A DNA stretch of 64,000 bases, taken from Salvator merianae. Taxonomy: Eukaryota > Chordata > Lepidosauria > Squamata > Teiidae. The DNA is taken from contig QVOM02000025.1 of the NCBI GenBank assembly GCA_003586115.2, positions 88,953,449-89,017,448 of the forward strand. Reading direction: 5' to 3'. Shown here piece after piece: positions 1 to 11,705 of this stretch. The position numbers and the translations under genes are program-made. Position 1 is the first letter of the stretch. Every line of letters starts with the position of its first letter. The notes under the pieces are model-generated. The model was given only the letters and a program-made list of their open reading frames with translations, was not told where the DNA came from and ran no database searches.

Positions 1-1156
1 CAGTGATTGTATTGAGACCTCCAGCTATAGGGTGAGATAGAAATACGAATAATTAAAATAAATAAAACATTACAGCCAGGGAACAAAAGTTCCCTGACTG
101 TTATGTTAGTCTGGGTAGAGGTAATGGCAGGCATGAAGTTAGTGTACTATTGCTTCAAGAAGTGTGCTATTAGTGTACAGCTCTTCTGAGTGTACAGGAA
201 GAAGAACATATAAATTATACTTTTTTCACTTCTGTGTGACCTCTGTTGAAAATTCCTGCCAATTGGGTTCTTTCCCCAGAGTTTTGAAGAGGTGTGTTCC
301 ATGATTATTTATCGTGTGTGCCACCTGTCAATGAAAAAACAAGATGGTGATCCCAATAAATAAACAAGGAAGCAAGGTGCTCGCTCTTCTTTTGATTAAT
401 CTCTGATGTTGTTAAAAAGGATTTCCATTAAAAATAGGCCCCAAATTCCACAGATATTGAAATTTTGCAAAATATAACTGTTTTTATAGTATTTTTGAAG
501 TTTTGGGTCTCGCTCATTTCTTGGGGATCTGCCTGCAATTTCGTAGATATTTTTATTTGGACGAATTTTGCAGAATTTGAAAACTTCGAATTTGTTTATG
601 TTCCAGTATACACATCTGGCCCATCCTGAATTTCCATCTTGCTTTTCAGCACAATTCCAACAGAACAATAAAAACATTGTGAACAATTAAAATACACAAC
701 AAACTGAAAGCGACAGGATGATTTATTTCTGGGAAATGACTGAATACTCATTAAATCAAATCATTTTGTGCAAACTAATTCTGAATGAGGTAAGTGTGAG
801 GAGATCGACTCATCGCTATAGTCACAGTGAACTCATTCTTTAAGTGTGGGTCCTCAGGTAGTCTCCAAATGACGGAATGCACATATTTTAAACAATGGAT
901 CAGTAGGCATGTGTGAAAAGTGCAAGTTCTGCTGGTAGAATTAGGAAGTTGCCCGATACTGAATCAGGACAGACCTGCCCAGTTTAATACTGTTCAATTA
1001 GCAATAGCTTTTCGGGGTTTCAGGCCAGAGCCTTGTCCAGGTCTAATTTACCTATTTACCCTGGTTTTTGGCCGAGGAAACAGCTCCCCCAACCCACTTT
1101 CAGGCACTGCTATTGTTTTACTGGTTTGTTTTTTAAAAAATATTTTTATAATACAG
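1..1156. other. AT-rich non-coding stretch
   Basis: No gene or recognised repeat is visible. Reading frames are short and show no conserved motif. The stretch ends at the start of a repeat copy. Confidence 0.5.
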
Positions 1157-1591
1157 AGGCCCAATTTGCAGTTACTCAAAAGTGAGTGATCGGACACTCG
1201 TTAGTGAGGTGTGTGTGCATGGCACGGAGGCCCAAGTGATCAGGAGTGTCTGCAGAAGCTCCCAATCACTACTAGTTCTGGAACACAAAATCGTGCTCCA
1301 CAGCTGTACCAGGACTGCTCCCGGTATGCAGCGTTCGCACCTAGTTCTGTGTGTGAATGCTGTGCGGCACAGCTACTGCTGTGCAGTCTCACCCTGCATC
1401 CCCGGTCACCATGGCAGTGGCTGGATGTTTCCCTGGCCACTATCATGGTGGGGTGGCCAGCATTCACACTGTGAGTGCTGGAAGCCCATTGCCCGGATGC
1501 TTCAGCCCCCACAGTGTGGATGGGCACCGCACTGCAGGGACTGTTCTGTGGTGGAATGTTCAGAATCGAACATTCCACAGTGAAAAGGCCC
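1157..1591 (-). mobile_element. Non-autonomous DNA transposon, family Q
   Basis: On the minus strand this starts 'GGGCCTTTTCACTGTGGAAT' and shares its interior with copies at 16.4, 49.5, 51.0, 51.9 and 63.2 kb: the 'cagtgtgaatgctggcc' block, the 'gaacgctgcatac' block and the 'tgtggagcacgattttgtg' block. It has no coding capacity; ORFs across it are chance. The target duplication is not clear for this copy because the right end is mutated. Confidence 0.65.
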
Positions 1592-2001
1592 TAATACAAA
1601 AATTAGCAACCACAACAATAACAGACTTAACTTCCTCAGTCCTGTTTCCAGGTCTGGATCAGAGAGACTTGAGTTGGAAAAGTTATCAAAATATAGAGTC
1701 AAACACTAGGTTGGTTTAAATTTGATACTAAGCTGTTTTGGAATTCAGTGTATCTTGCCTGCATTGCCCTTCTGTCTGCTGCTTGGCTGTGGGTGGAGGG
1801 GGCTTATTTGATTGGTTTTGTGCTGCCTTGGCACCATCAGATGCTCCACACAGTTCAATACTTTGCTCCTCTTCCACTGCCCTATTACTTCCTGATCACC
1901 AGCTGCATCCACCTACCTGATAACATTTGGGTTTGTGCCCAAGTTTATTTATATACATAGCAGTTGCCTGCCGCTGAGGTAACACTCATCTCTTTTATTG
2001 T

Positions 2002-2155
2002 TCATGTTGGGTACCACTGAGTTGTGGCCGACTCCTGGCTGACTGCATGGGCACTTCCATGGGCATGTCTATGCAGTTTCTTTTGGCAGAGAGACAGAAG
2101 CGGCTTGTCATTGCCTACTTCCAGGGAGAGGCTGGGGATCGAACCAGTGAACCTG
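2002..2155 (-). mobile_element. tRNA-derived SINE, truncated
   Basis: Minus-strand copy of the SINE seen whole at 19.2 kb. It runs from the tail 'gggtaccactgag' through 'ttgcctacttccagggagag' to a B-box-like 'gatcgaacc'. The A-box half is missing, so it is truncated. Two further copies lie at 2.73 and 24.55 kb. Confidence 0.65.
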
Positions 2156-2700
2156 TCATGCCCTGTCCTGCACCCGTGGCAGCAGATTCCTCAGACTCCT
2201 CAGGGCACCAGCACACAGTGACCCTTCAGGGCCAGAAGACCCTGACCCAAGGGGCACAGACTCTCCAGGACCTGGCCCTTCCCATAGCCCACAGATGGAT
2301 AGACTTCTCCCTAGCCAGCAGAGGCAGGAAAAGGTTAATATGCTTAGGGCTTTAAGGCTACAGCAAAAGAAGAAAGAACGCTGCCCACGCCCTTCCTACC
2401 TGTCGGACTCTGAGTCTGAGCCTGAAGGATAAAAGGCCAGGAAAAACAGGGATCAGATGTTGCTGGCAACCCGTCCTTCAAGCAACTGTCCCACTCGTGA
2501 AGACTGCATTCGGACTGACCCACCTCGGTTCTTGACCCAGCTCCTACCTCATTTACTATTCTCATCTGTTCCTCTGAATTTGGTAATTACATTCTCTTGT
2601 GCAAGCTTTAATGCGGCAAGTAGTAAAGACCAGTTGCTGTTTGTAGCCTGTTGTTGACTGAGTCTTTGGGGGCTGTGAATCCTCCCTGCTCGGGATGTCA
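2156..2700 (+). repeat. Acidic-ORF repeat, copy 1 (LTR-element-like)
   Basis: The part 2330-2470 matches the reverse complement of 59103-59250: the shared block runs from 'agggctttaaggctacagca' through 'gaacgctgcccac' to 'gttgctggcaacc'. Read on this strand it would encode a stretch rich in Ser, Asp, Glu and Pro ending 'DSESEPEG' and a stop. Downstream sequence ('ttgactgagtctttggggg') looks like the end of an LTR, but no paired LTR is seen. Assignment to an LTR retrotransposon is inference; the two-copy relationship is seen directly. Confidence 0.5.
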
Positions 2701-2724
2701 GGACGGACCCTCTGCTTTCCCGCC

Positions 2725-2885
2725 AGTTGGTTCCATCACTGAGCTACAGCCACTCCCAGACTCCATGGGCACCTCTGTGCAGTTTTCCTGGCAGAGATGC
2801 AGAAGTGGTTTGCCATTGCCTACTTTCAAGGAGACACTGGGGATTGAACCAGCAACCCTCTGCTTTCCAGGCAGTACAGCACTCC
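2725..2885 (-). mobile_element. tRNA-derived SINE fragment
   Basis: Same family as 2002-2155 and 19176-19345. It holds 'ttgccattgcctactttcaa', 'ggggattgaacc' (B-box complement) and 'cctctgctttccaggc'. Mutated and without clear flanking duplication. Confidence 0.6.
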
Positions 2886-3639
2886 CTAAAGTATCTTTAA
2901 AAGTAGTACGTCATAGAAAACACTTTCCTGCAAGTCACTGTTTCCTCCCCCTTTTCCTCAGTGAAGCTTGGAAGTAAAGTGGTCTGAGCCCTTTATGCTG
3001 TGCATAAAACCCTCGTCCTTTACAGAGGCAGAAAAATTGCAAAGAACCGTGGAATATGTTGAGGGCACCCTGTGGCAATGCACCCCAGCTGTAGGGATGG
3101 CTAAGGTTTCTGTTTGAGATTAGCAGTGCATTTCATTCCCCAAGATGTCTCTGGAATGATGGCTGCAGGGAAGAGAATTGTACCGAATCATTTGCCCCGG
3201 TCCCCTTAGACTGTACGCCGAATAATGTAGGCACTTGGTTTGGGCTGAGGTCATGCTTCTACTTCTCCAGCTCAAGAAAACCCAGAAAATGTATAAGATA
3301 AAGACTCGCGCTTTCAGGAGGCAGCTGGGGGAAATTAGAACGCTGCTGAAACAGACCTCTCTGAGGATTTCAAGATATGCAGCAGGAAACTGGTGCTCAA
3401 AAAGAGTTTTGATTGCTCTGTGATCTCGTCATTCGGTACTTGTAAAACGTCCATCATTGTGTCAGGCCATGCGTGTGTGTCTAGGTGCATGTGAGAGAGA
3501 CGGAGACAGGCAGAAAGCGGGTGGATGGGGGCGGGGGAGATCTGGGTTATCGGATGAGCTGTGCAGAATGAAGTTCCAATTTGCGGCAGGATACAGATGC
3601 AGGTGGACTGATCGGTAATCATAGACTGTTTCTGCATGT

Positions 3640-3912
3640 GTGGGGGGTGGAGGGGTTCCAGGCTGGAACTGTCCACCTGGCCCGGGACAAGGCTGTCCAC
3701 ACTTGGTCAGCCTGTTTCAGGACAAGCTCTGAAGCTTGCATGAACTTTGGAGCCTGCTCTGGAGGCTCTGATGGCCAGGAACTAAAGTTGTTGGCCTCAA
3801 AACCCCAGGGGGACCCATTTCAGCAGTGTAATCTGGTGAGATGCTGGAATGGCTCCGCCTGCTATACTGACCCACCAAAGCACGCACCCCTCCGCATGTC
3901 TCTCTAGCAGCC
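3640..3912 (+). mobile_element. Family R DNA-element fragment
   Basis: Shares the 'aggaactaaagttgttggcc' and 'gggggacccatttcagcagtg' blocks with better copies at 8.1, 28.3 and 41.7 kb. Ends are not preserved. No coding capacity. Confidence 0.5.
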
Positions 3913-4459
3913 CCAGGATTGCTGGTAGACCACGTCTACTGTATTCTGATCTAGGCGGCCATCTTGGGCTACGCCGTGTCCAGTGTGGATGTAGTGGCCT
4001 AGCAGGGGACAGGACCTTTCTAGTCCTCATCAGAGTGCAGCAGGGAGAGGTCCAGAAGCGGGCTAAGCGCCGCACTGGACCATTCCAGAGGTAAGTGTGG
4101 AAAAGGCCATATTCAACAGTGAAAAATGAATGCAAAGGGGGAAGTTGGCAAGGAAGCAGCCGCTGAATGAAAGAATGTAGGAAGAAAAGGAAAGAACAGG
4201 TAGGAGGTGTTGCCTTGCTACCACCTGCCACTGATGCTAATGCTGCTCTTGCTGGCGCGTGGCCACTGCCCCCCCCCAAAGGTTTTCCCACCCCCAATTT
4301 ACTTATCTTGGGGGAACTGGCTGCTCATCGCCACTTGGAAGAAGAATGTGAAAAGAGATCACCCACCCAAGTGTATCCCTTTCTCATCTTCTTCTTTCCT
4401 TTGATCTCTTCCTTCTTCTCTCCCTCATGGATCAGAAGGGCTAGACAACTCATTCTTCT

Positions 4460-4591
4460 TTAGAATATAAGAACATAAGAGGAGCCCTGCTGGACCAGGC
4501 CACAGCTCAGTTAGGCTAGCATCCTGTCTTGCACAGTGACCCAGAAATTGCTTCTGGGCATCTCAAGCAGAAGACAAAGGCAAAACCTTCA
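4460..4591 (-). mobile_element. CR1 LINE 3' end, short copy
   Basis: Minus-strand CR1 3' UTR end: 'aagaacataagaggagccc', 'agcatcctgtcttgcacagt' and 'gaagacaaaggcaaaacc'. It stops abruptly where a second CR1 3' end begins at 4592, so two CR1 tails lie head to tail. Confidence 0.8.
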
Positions 4592-5112
4592 CCTAGAACA
4601 TAAGAGGAGCCCTGCTGGATCAGGCCACAGCCCACCTAGTCCAGCATCCGGTCTCACACAGTGGCCAATCAATTGCTCCTGGGCATTCTCAAACAGAAGT
4701 CAAAGGCAAAACCTTCACCTGCTCTCGACTCTCTTCAAATGGCCTTTAGAGCAGGTTGGCTGGAAACTGCCAGACTAATTATCCTAGTCATAGAAAAGGT
4801 GTTTAAAAAGCGAAAAGTTGACTGATTTTGGCGACCCTGCTTTAGAGGCATCCTGCCTCTCTCTCCAACTTGGAGGTAGTCCCTAAGCATCCATTCTAGT
4901 GGCCATTAATATTCCTGTCCTCCATGAATTTGTCTAACCCTTTCTTAAACTAGTCCAGGCTGATTGCTGTCACCACCTCTTCTGGTGGTAAATTCCACAG
5001 ACCGACGACCCTCTGGGTGAAAAAATGCTTCCCCTTGTCGGTCCTAACTCTCCTGCCCATCAGCTTCATGGAGTGCCTCCCTGGCTCTAGTTCAGCTGAA
5101 TTTTGCAACTTG
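4592..5112 (-). mobile_element. CR1 LINE, ORF2 tail plus 3' UTR
   Basis: Minus-strand, 5'-truncated CR1. The distal part (about 4950-5110) encodes the C-terminal tail of CR1 reverse-transcriptase ORF2, with 'KHFFTQRVVGLWNLPPEEVV' followed by 'TAISLD', a conserved block in CR1 proteins. The 3' UTR carries two unit boundaries of the squamate CR1 type. Degenerate and inactive. Confidence 0.85.
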
Positions 5113-6065
5113 CACTGTGTCTGTGGCCCTCTCCGCATATGGTGCGGATAGGACCCACCTTTCTCAGGAACGTCACATTTTACTGGATTTTCACTCAGTG
5201 CTCCAGTTTCAGATCGGGCCTTTATGGTGGACCCCGAGTCACACTGTTAAGAGGACACATGAAGGAGGCTGAACTGACCAGTGGTAGGTGGGGCTACCGG
5301 GGAGTGACCTTTCCTGATATAGTTGGATTTAAAGCAAGCATTTCTTTTTAATTTTTTCTTAAATGTAGCTTTGGGATTTGCCTCATTGCTCTATTTTCTC
5401 TCTTTTCTGGCAAGCCTGTGCAGCACAATGTTGTTGTTTTCTTTTTCTTTTTCTGTCCTTGGGCAGTGTGTCTTTCGGTGACTGCTCAAGCAGGTGGGTC
5501 AGCCCCCGCCTCCACATTTTTCCACCACCCCAGCAAACCTGTAGGGCTCCTCCACCTGGTTTCAAAACACTCCGCTCTGGTCCTTCTGTTTATTCTTGAC
5601 AATGGGCTCCGTCCCTGCCTCCTCCTCCTTTCCTTTCTTCCCTCGGTGCCACAGTTCGCTTCAACAGTCCTTAGGAAGGGACAGGTTAAAAAAAGACGCC
5701 GTTCGGCCGTCACAGCCGTCACCAACGCAGGCAGGCATGCAGACAAGCCCACCTGCAGAGCACCCTTTGATCGCAACCGCCTCTTCCCCGCCCGTGCGCA
5801 GCAACAAGACCCCAGCTGCACACTTGAGGGTAAAGGAAGTGGAGATCAGGTTTTGGCAGCTTTGGGGGACGAGAAGGGTGCTTGGAGTGATATTCGCAAG
5901 GTCGCGATTTTACCGAGGAGAAGAAAGCAGAACGAAAACAAAGACGTGACTGCGTTGGCAGGGCTGGGGGTGGGGGAAAAGCCAAAAGACTGAACATGGA
6001 AGGGGACTTCCTTCGTTTGTTTGCTGGTTTGGTTAAGAATTTAGATCCCACCCTTCACTTACGGA
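5113..6065. other. No recognised gene or repeat
   Basis: Long overlapping frames exist on both strands around 5420-6050, but they have no recognisable domain, frames on both strands are equally open, and composition is ordinary. I treat them as chance ORFs. Confidence 0.45.
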
Positions 6066-6585
6066 ATCAGGCTGCAACATCTTGGCCTCTTCAGCCTTGA
6101 AAAACAGGGACCTGACTGAAGTATATAAAATCAAGCATGGTATGGATAAAGTGGATAGGGAGAAATGCTTTTCTCTATCACACAACACTAGGACTAGGGG
6201 GCACTCTATGGAGCTGATGGGCTGGAGAGTTAGGACCGGCAGTGGGAAGTATTTTTTCACCCAGAGAGTCATTGGTCTATGGAATTTATTACGGAAGAGG
6301 TGGTGACAGCAATCAGCCTGGATAGCTTTAAGAACAGATTGGACAGATTCATGGCAGTCAGGTGTATCAACGGCAACTGGAATGGATGCCTAGGTATTGC
6401 CTCCAGGTTGGAAAGACAGGCAGGATGTCTGTAAAACCAACTGCGGGGAGTCAAGAGCAGGTGAAGGTTTAGCCTTTGTCTTCTGCTTGAGAAGCCCAGA
6501 AGCAACTGGTGGGCCACTGCGCGAATCAGAATGCTGGCCTAGACAGGCGATGGCCTGATCCACCAGGCCCCTCTGATGTTCTCAA
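6066..6585 (+). mobile_element. CR1 LINE, ORF2 tail plus 3' UTR
   Basis: Plus-strand CR1. It encodes the ORF2 C-terminus: 'LTEVYKIKHGMDKVDREK', then 'GKYFFTQRVIGLWNLL', after which a frame break interrupts 'EEVVTAISLDSFK'. The 3' UTR ends 'ggcctgatccaccaggcccc', then 'tctgatgttct'. Without its 5' part; not functional. Confidence 0.88.
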
Positions 6586-6703
6586 GCTGAAAAAAAGCCT
6601 CAAATGGCAGTTTGGAATGGATTGAATAGTTTGAAATCTTGTCTTCATGTGTGATATGTGAATGACTAGCTTGAGCTAAATGAGCCTTTCTAACAAAGAC
6701 TTC

Positions 6704-6962
6704 GGCCCTTTTTGCACTTACCCATCTGTGGGCGGAATCAGTGGCTTTGGAACTTCCAGGCCCGCTGATGCTGACCATGGAAAGGTGTGGTCTGGAATAG
6801 CATCTTCTGCATGATGGTGCTGATGCAGACTAGTCCATGCTGATGGAGCAGACCATCAGGGGGCGTGGCCTCACAGGTCTGCATTAATGTGCAGATCTAT
6901 GAAGCTCAGATCAGCACTACGGAGCCCTTAATTCCATATTAAGGGCGCATACAAAAGGGGCC
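6704..6962 (+). mobile_element. Family R DNA element, internally deleted
   Basis: Starts 'ggccctttttgcactta' and ends 'acaaaaggggcc', the inverted-repeat ends of family R. The middle ('ggaaaggtgtggtctggaat' and 'gtggcctcacaggtctgcat') matches the outer portions of longer copies, so the centre is deleted. Flanking triplets ttc and tta agree at two of three positions. Confidence 0.6.
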
Positions 6963-7039
6963 TTAGACTTTTAGGCAACACCCCAGAAGCAAATATCAAA
7001 CTACACAAATAACATTACTTAATATTAATTAATCTTCCT

Positions 7040-7262
7040 TGTGAAACTTGACAGCAGCCGGCAAAAATTTGCCAGAACCATTAATTCTCTATTGGCTTGA
7101 TTAATTTTATTGTTTTTAATTGCTGCCTTAATATGTAGATTGTTATTTTATCTGTTCCTTTTGTCTTATTGTACTGCTGTTTTATTTTGTACACCTCCTA
7201 GACACTATGATGAAGGGTAGTATAAAAATCCTAAAATAAATAAGTAAATAAATAAATAAAGC
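7040..7262 (+). mobile_element. LINE 3' end with (AAAT)n tail
   Basis: Ends 'gtagtataaaaatcctaaaa' and then repeats of taaa. This is the usual form of L2/CR1-group 3' ends in reptiles. No coding part remains. Clade is not certain. Confidence 0.45.
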
Positions 7263-7317
7263 AAGCTGCAGGGCTCTAAAAAATTAGAAATGCAGGGATA
7301 AGAAGTAAGGTTTAGGG

Positions 7318-7671
7318 TAGGGATGTGGATGAATGAAATTCACATTTTCGTTTTGCTATCAAAGTGAAAACACGTAGTTTTGCTGCAATGGTGAATTGCA
7401 ACAGTGAAAACCTACTTTTTCAAATTCATTTTTGCAGTTTTTATGGTTTTTGCTGTTTTTTCCATTGAAAATGCCCTTTTCATGGGGGAAAAAACAAAGT
7501 GAAAACATGGAAATTCAATTGAAAACTTCATTTTCATGAAGGGGGTGACTGGTTCGTTTCAACTGAATTCTGGAAATGTGAAAAACTGCATTTTTGATTC
7601 GATGCAGATATCCACGAATGTGAAATATTAAATTGAATTTGCAAACACGGATATAATTGTGCAGATCTCTA
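7318..7671. mobile_element. Family T MITE (TAGRGATGTG ends)
   Basis: Left end 'tagggatgtggatgaatg', right end 'attgtgcagatctcta': imperfect inverted termini of the type TAGRGATGYGCA. Copies of the same AT-rich family lie at 24.6, 35.6 and 53.9 kb. No ORF. Confidence 0.55.
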
Positions 7672-8132
7672 GTAAGGTTTCATTTACATGGAGCCCTGAC
7701 TGGGACTGACTGGAACTGACAGCAAATAACTCCTAGTATGGTAGCAGGAGTGAAAGGGAGGATGTTCAGAAGTGGTCCTCCTCGCCATGCACAGAGCTGA
7801 ATTCTTCAGCTGAGTACACAGGCCATGAAGCAGAAATGGACTTGGGAATTGACCTGGAACTAGGGGTTAACGGTGGTATACAGGTGATGTGATGGTTGGC
7901 ATGTCACCCCCATGCCAAATCCTCTGAAAGTGGCAATCTTAAAGTCATCCATCCCATTTTGCAAAGTACTCACCCTTTTCAGAGAGTGGGACAGGAGGTG
8001 TCTGGATCAGACATGGATTACGAGGATGTCCTGCTCCCTGGCCAGCCCTGCTTTGGCCATAATGTCATATGTGGATGATATTGTACAATTCTCCCACACA
8101 GGCAAATGATCCGTTTTCAAATGGTTACCTAC

Positions 8133-8715
8133 GGATCTTTCTGCAATCACCTTTACATAGTCTGAACAAATGGAGTCTGGACCAGTGAGGCCTACTGGTT
8201 TGGACCATGGAAAGGTATGGTTTAGAATAGTGCTGTCTGCAAGTCCAGCCCAGCTTCTTCCCCTTCCCCCCTTCACCTGCCCCCTGCCCCCTGCCCCTGC
8301 CCCTGCCCCTGCCCCAAAGTTTGTGGGAGTTTGGGGTCAGCCTTTGAAAGTTCTGAAGAGTTAGGAACAAAAATCCCTAGCCTTAGAGCCACTGGGGGAC
8401 CCACTTCGGTGGCACATTTTGGAGTGACACTGAAATGGGTCCCCCAGTGGTCCTGAACATGGTGACATGTCTTCTGCATCGTCTGTGTTCTGGACCAGTA
8501 CGTGCTAGTTTACCAGTAGACCTATTTAAACAGGTCTGCTAGTGATTCACATCCAGGGGCCCTTGATCTGCATTACATTCTGTCCTTTGTAGACGGAGTG
8601 CACCAGTGGTGGTGGTGGTGGGTCTTACAGATCTGCCCTAACATGTGGACTGATAAGACCCAGAAGCCAACTATGGGGCTTCTATTCCAGATTAAATATG
8701 AGTCCAGAAAGACCC
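8133..8715 (+). mobile_element. Family R DNA element with 3-bp TSD
   Basis: Full-length family R copy. Left end 'ggatctttctgcaatc', right end 'gagtccagaaagaccc' are inverted. It is flanked by tac at 8130-8132 and 8716-8718, a 3-bp target duplication. The interior has the typical 'tctggaccagtgaggcctac' and 'ggaacaaaaatccctagcc' blocks. Non-coding. Confidence 0.7.
8277..8317 (+). repeat. (CCCCTG)n short tandem repeat
   Basis: Six to seven hexamer units of ccctgc/cccctg type inside the family R element. Other R copies have only the seed 'cagcccctgcccctacgcc', so the array is a local expansion. Confidence 0.75.
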
Positions 8716-9271
8716 TACGTTGCCCTTAGGATTTTCCTAAAGGCAGAAACTGACATATAATAAAATCAGGAGCATTCTCGGAGATTGCCCATGGAGGATG
8801 GAGGCCTAGGTTTTTCTTGCTGCCCTCCAATATATTCCATCCTTGTTTCATTTACCCCAAAGAAAGCAGCAATACTACACTGGCTTGGAAGCCTATGTTT
8901 TTTGCTTGGAAGCCTATGTTTGCATTGGTATATACGTTAGAATACACAAATTGTGCTTTGCACCTATAGCCTGAGATGTTGAAGTACCTAGCAACCATGC
9001 TGGGTAATTGTTAGGCATATTCTACCCATTCTTTTTTTCTTTTCAGACTGCAAATCCGAAGACTCATATTAAAGATAAAGACCCCTGTGCATCATTGCCT
9101 ATATGTACTGTAGCAAACATTGCTAAGTGAATCAGCTCCATTTCTACTTCGAAAAGTCGTTGACGCTATGACACCAGAAACAACAGTGTCAAGCCACTTG
9201 TGCCATCAAGTGTGGATCCAATCTGTTGTGTTGGTCTGCAAGATTTACACAGCAGTCATATTTTAGACTGG

Positions 9272-10094
9272 GGGTGTGATCAGACGGGCTATTCTGGTTG
9301 ACTTCCGGTCGCACGGAAGCTGCAGCGTCCATAAACCTCTTTGGGAAAGCCGCCTCTGTGCCTCTCCGAAGCTGCCTAGGTCGGCTCTTCTATATTCGGC
9401 ATTTCTGTGCTCTCGGGTTGCCTTGGGGAGCATCTCAACCAATCAGAGCCTTGCAGGAATCCACAGGACAGTAGCACAAGAAGGGAGGGGGCAAGTGAGC
9501 TCTTGCCAGCACAAAACTTTCCAAACTCCCTGCCTTCTGTAGATTAAAAAAGACATCAGTAGCATCAGGATTGGGAGAAAGCCCCTAGCTATTAAAGTCC
9601 AGCATGCTTTTTTAACTACAGAAGGCAAGGGGGTTGAAAAGTTTCTCTGCACCGGCAAATCTTCTCCCTCCCCTTTTCTCCCTGTGCTGGCAAATCTCTT
9701 TAAAAGCTTCAAGCAGTTTCTATTCAAGTACTTAACTGCAGGGTTTTTCCCTTGCCCTCTGTTCCAGTTCCCCAAGGCATCGAGGCATCCTTGCACTGAG
9801 AATAAGGGGGGGGGGGGAAGAGAGAATAATGGAGAATTGAACCGGGAGTTCAAAACGGAACTCCCTTTTCGAGACAGAAACCTGGCAGTTAAAGAGTTAA
9901 TGGTTTGGAAAATCTCTTCAGCAAAGAGGCGGAGAGTGGTTAATCACTGAGCAGCTCCGTTTGCGGGCTATCACGTGAGCTTGGGGAATCGCCTCCTGGG
10001 TAAGTGCGTGTGGAAGACTTTTTTCCTGTGCGCGCAGGAATTATCCGCTGCTTTCATGCAGGCGACTTTAAAAATTGCTAGTCTGAACACAGCC
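9272..10094. mobile_element. Putative DNA transposon, GGGTGTGATCAGAC ends
   Basis: Left end 'gggtgtgatcagac' (9272-9285) and the inverse of the right end (10081-10094, 'ggctgtgttcagac') agree at 12 of 14 positions. The triplet tgg flanks both sides (9269-9271 and 10095-10097). Length about 820 bp. The interior is unusually CpG-containing, has a G run near 9810, and has no transposase. Possibly related by its ends to family W. Confidence 0.45.
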
Positions 10095-10105
10095 TGGAAC
10101 ACAAA

Positions 10106-10767
10106 TGGTTTCTTAGCATTCTCAAGCAGAAGACAAAGGCAAAACCTTCACTTGCTCTCAACTCCCTGCAAATGGCCTTTAGAGGCATCCTCCTTGTCTC
10201 TCCAACACAGAGGTGGCACCTAGGTATTGATTCTAGCAGCCACTGATATAACTGTCCTCTGTGAATTAAGAGGAGCCCTGCTGGATCAGGCCACAGTCTG
10301 TCTAGTCCAGCATCCTGTCTCATACAGTGGCCCATCAATTCCTTCTGGGCATCTCAAGTAGAAGATGAAGGCAGAGGCATCCTGCCTGCCCCTCCAATCC
10401 AGAGGCAGTATTTAGGCATCCATTCTAGTACCCATTGATACACCTGACCTCCATGCATTTCTTCAACCCTATAGGAACATAGAGGAGTCCTGCTAGATCA
10501 GGCCATGATCCATCTAGTTCATCATCTTGTTTCACACAGTGGCCCATCAATGGTTTCTGGACATCTCAGGGAGGAAACAAAGGCAAAACCTTCCCCTGCT
10601 CTCAACTCCCTGCAAATGGCCTTTAGAAGCATCTGCCTGTCTCTCCAACCTGGAGGTCATACGTAGGCATCCATTCTAGTAGCCATTGAGTCACCTGTGC
10701 TCGTTGAATTTGTCTAACCCTTTCTTAAAGCTATCCAGGCTGCTTGCTCTCACCAGTCTATTTTAAA
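10106..10767 (-). mobile_element. CR1 LINE with three 3'-tail units
   Basis: Three successive minus-strand CR1 3' UTR units begin near 10106, 10265 and 10470. The first junction reads 'gtgaattaagaggagccctg' (10261-10280), the same join seen at 27521. The distal part reaches 'cttaaagctatccaggctgc', the end of ORF2, then is truncated. Confidence 0.8.
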
Positions 10768-11197
10768 GTATTGTGCGGAGGCCAATCACTCTTGAAAACT
10801 TCCCTAGATTTCATGGGCTTCCTAGTCTGAAAGCCTCTTTAGAAGAGTGCATCAGGCACTTTCAAGTCACTGTATCCAAATTGCCCATGAAGAAAAAGGA
10901 GCCAAAACACCCCAAAGAGCCAAAAACAAAAGGCGCTTTTGAAGCTCTTAAAAATAGAGTTGTTTGAAGACGCTTCTTAAAACATTACACTGTGGACAGA
11001 GATTCTTGCCCATAAATTCTTGCTGTTGGCAATGCGGTAGTGATATTTATTGTTTCTCACCTCCAAAGCTTCCCACAAAGACTTCCATTCCCCCTTTTTG
11101 GGCAAAAGGGTGGAGGTTATCACCGATACTGCTTCTTTCTGTAGTAGTTTTGCCAAGGACAGGCAAAATGGAGAAGCAAAGAGACAGCAAAGAAATG

Positions 11198-11371
11198 CAG
11201 CAGTGGATGGTGGCTTTAAGCCCGGGTGTTCTGGCCCCGCATGAAGCACACCATGACTGTTCGTGGGGCCTCTGTGCCTCTGGACTGTCTCAGCAGGTTG
11301 CTCCGTAAACAGCCATGGTGCACTTCATGTGGGGCCCGAACACCTGGGCTTAAAGCCACCAGCCGCCGCTG
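11198..11371. mobile_element. Palindromic hAT MITE, copy A
   Basis: Near-palindrome of 174 bp from 'cagcagtggatggtgg' to 'ccaccagccgccgctg'. The arms carry 'ctttaagcccgggtgttc' and its inverse. Flanks aagaaatg (11190-11197) and atgaaatg (11372-11379) agree at 7 of 8 positions, an aged 8-bp target duplication. This is the most diverged copy; many CpG sites have become TpG or CpA. Confidence 0.85.
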
Positions 11372-11456
11372 ATGAAATGTCACTTCCCCCATTTTTGCAT
11401 GATGTGGCCTATCCTACTTTAGCTAATCTAGCCCATACCAGGTCAAATTAGCCCTA

Positions 11457-11705
11457 GTGTGGACTAAGGGTCCTCTGCCTGCTGGGTGGCCCATGCTGGC
11501 TCATCCCTCAGAGCCGACACCCAGCCTCCGTAAGGCCAGGAACTGTTCATTCCTGGTCTTTGGAATTTCCAGGAGGACCCTTTTCAGGGGTGCACCCACT
11601 TCCGCCAACACTTCCTGTTTAGCCACTGAAATGGGGCCCTCTATTCCAGAGCTAGGGGGATGTGCTTTATGTGCATAGCCCACAGTTCTGGACCAGAACA
11701 CTGTT
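11457..11705. mobile_element. Family R fragment
   Basis: Contains 'ggccaggaactgttcattcc', the chamber 'gaggacccttttcaggggtg' and 'cactgaaatggggccc', which match the central part of R copies. Ends not preserved; abuts a CR1. Confidence 0.4.

Noticed and set aside
1182..1719. Cys/Trp-rich frames of 120-133 residues
   Set aside because: They lie in a family Q repeat that recurs five more times; the frames are not kept between copies.
5418..6051. Long overlapping frames (191, 117 and 110 residues) on both strands
   Set aside because: No domain or motif, both strands equally open, no splice logic; judged chance.
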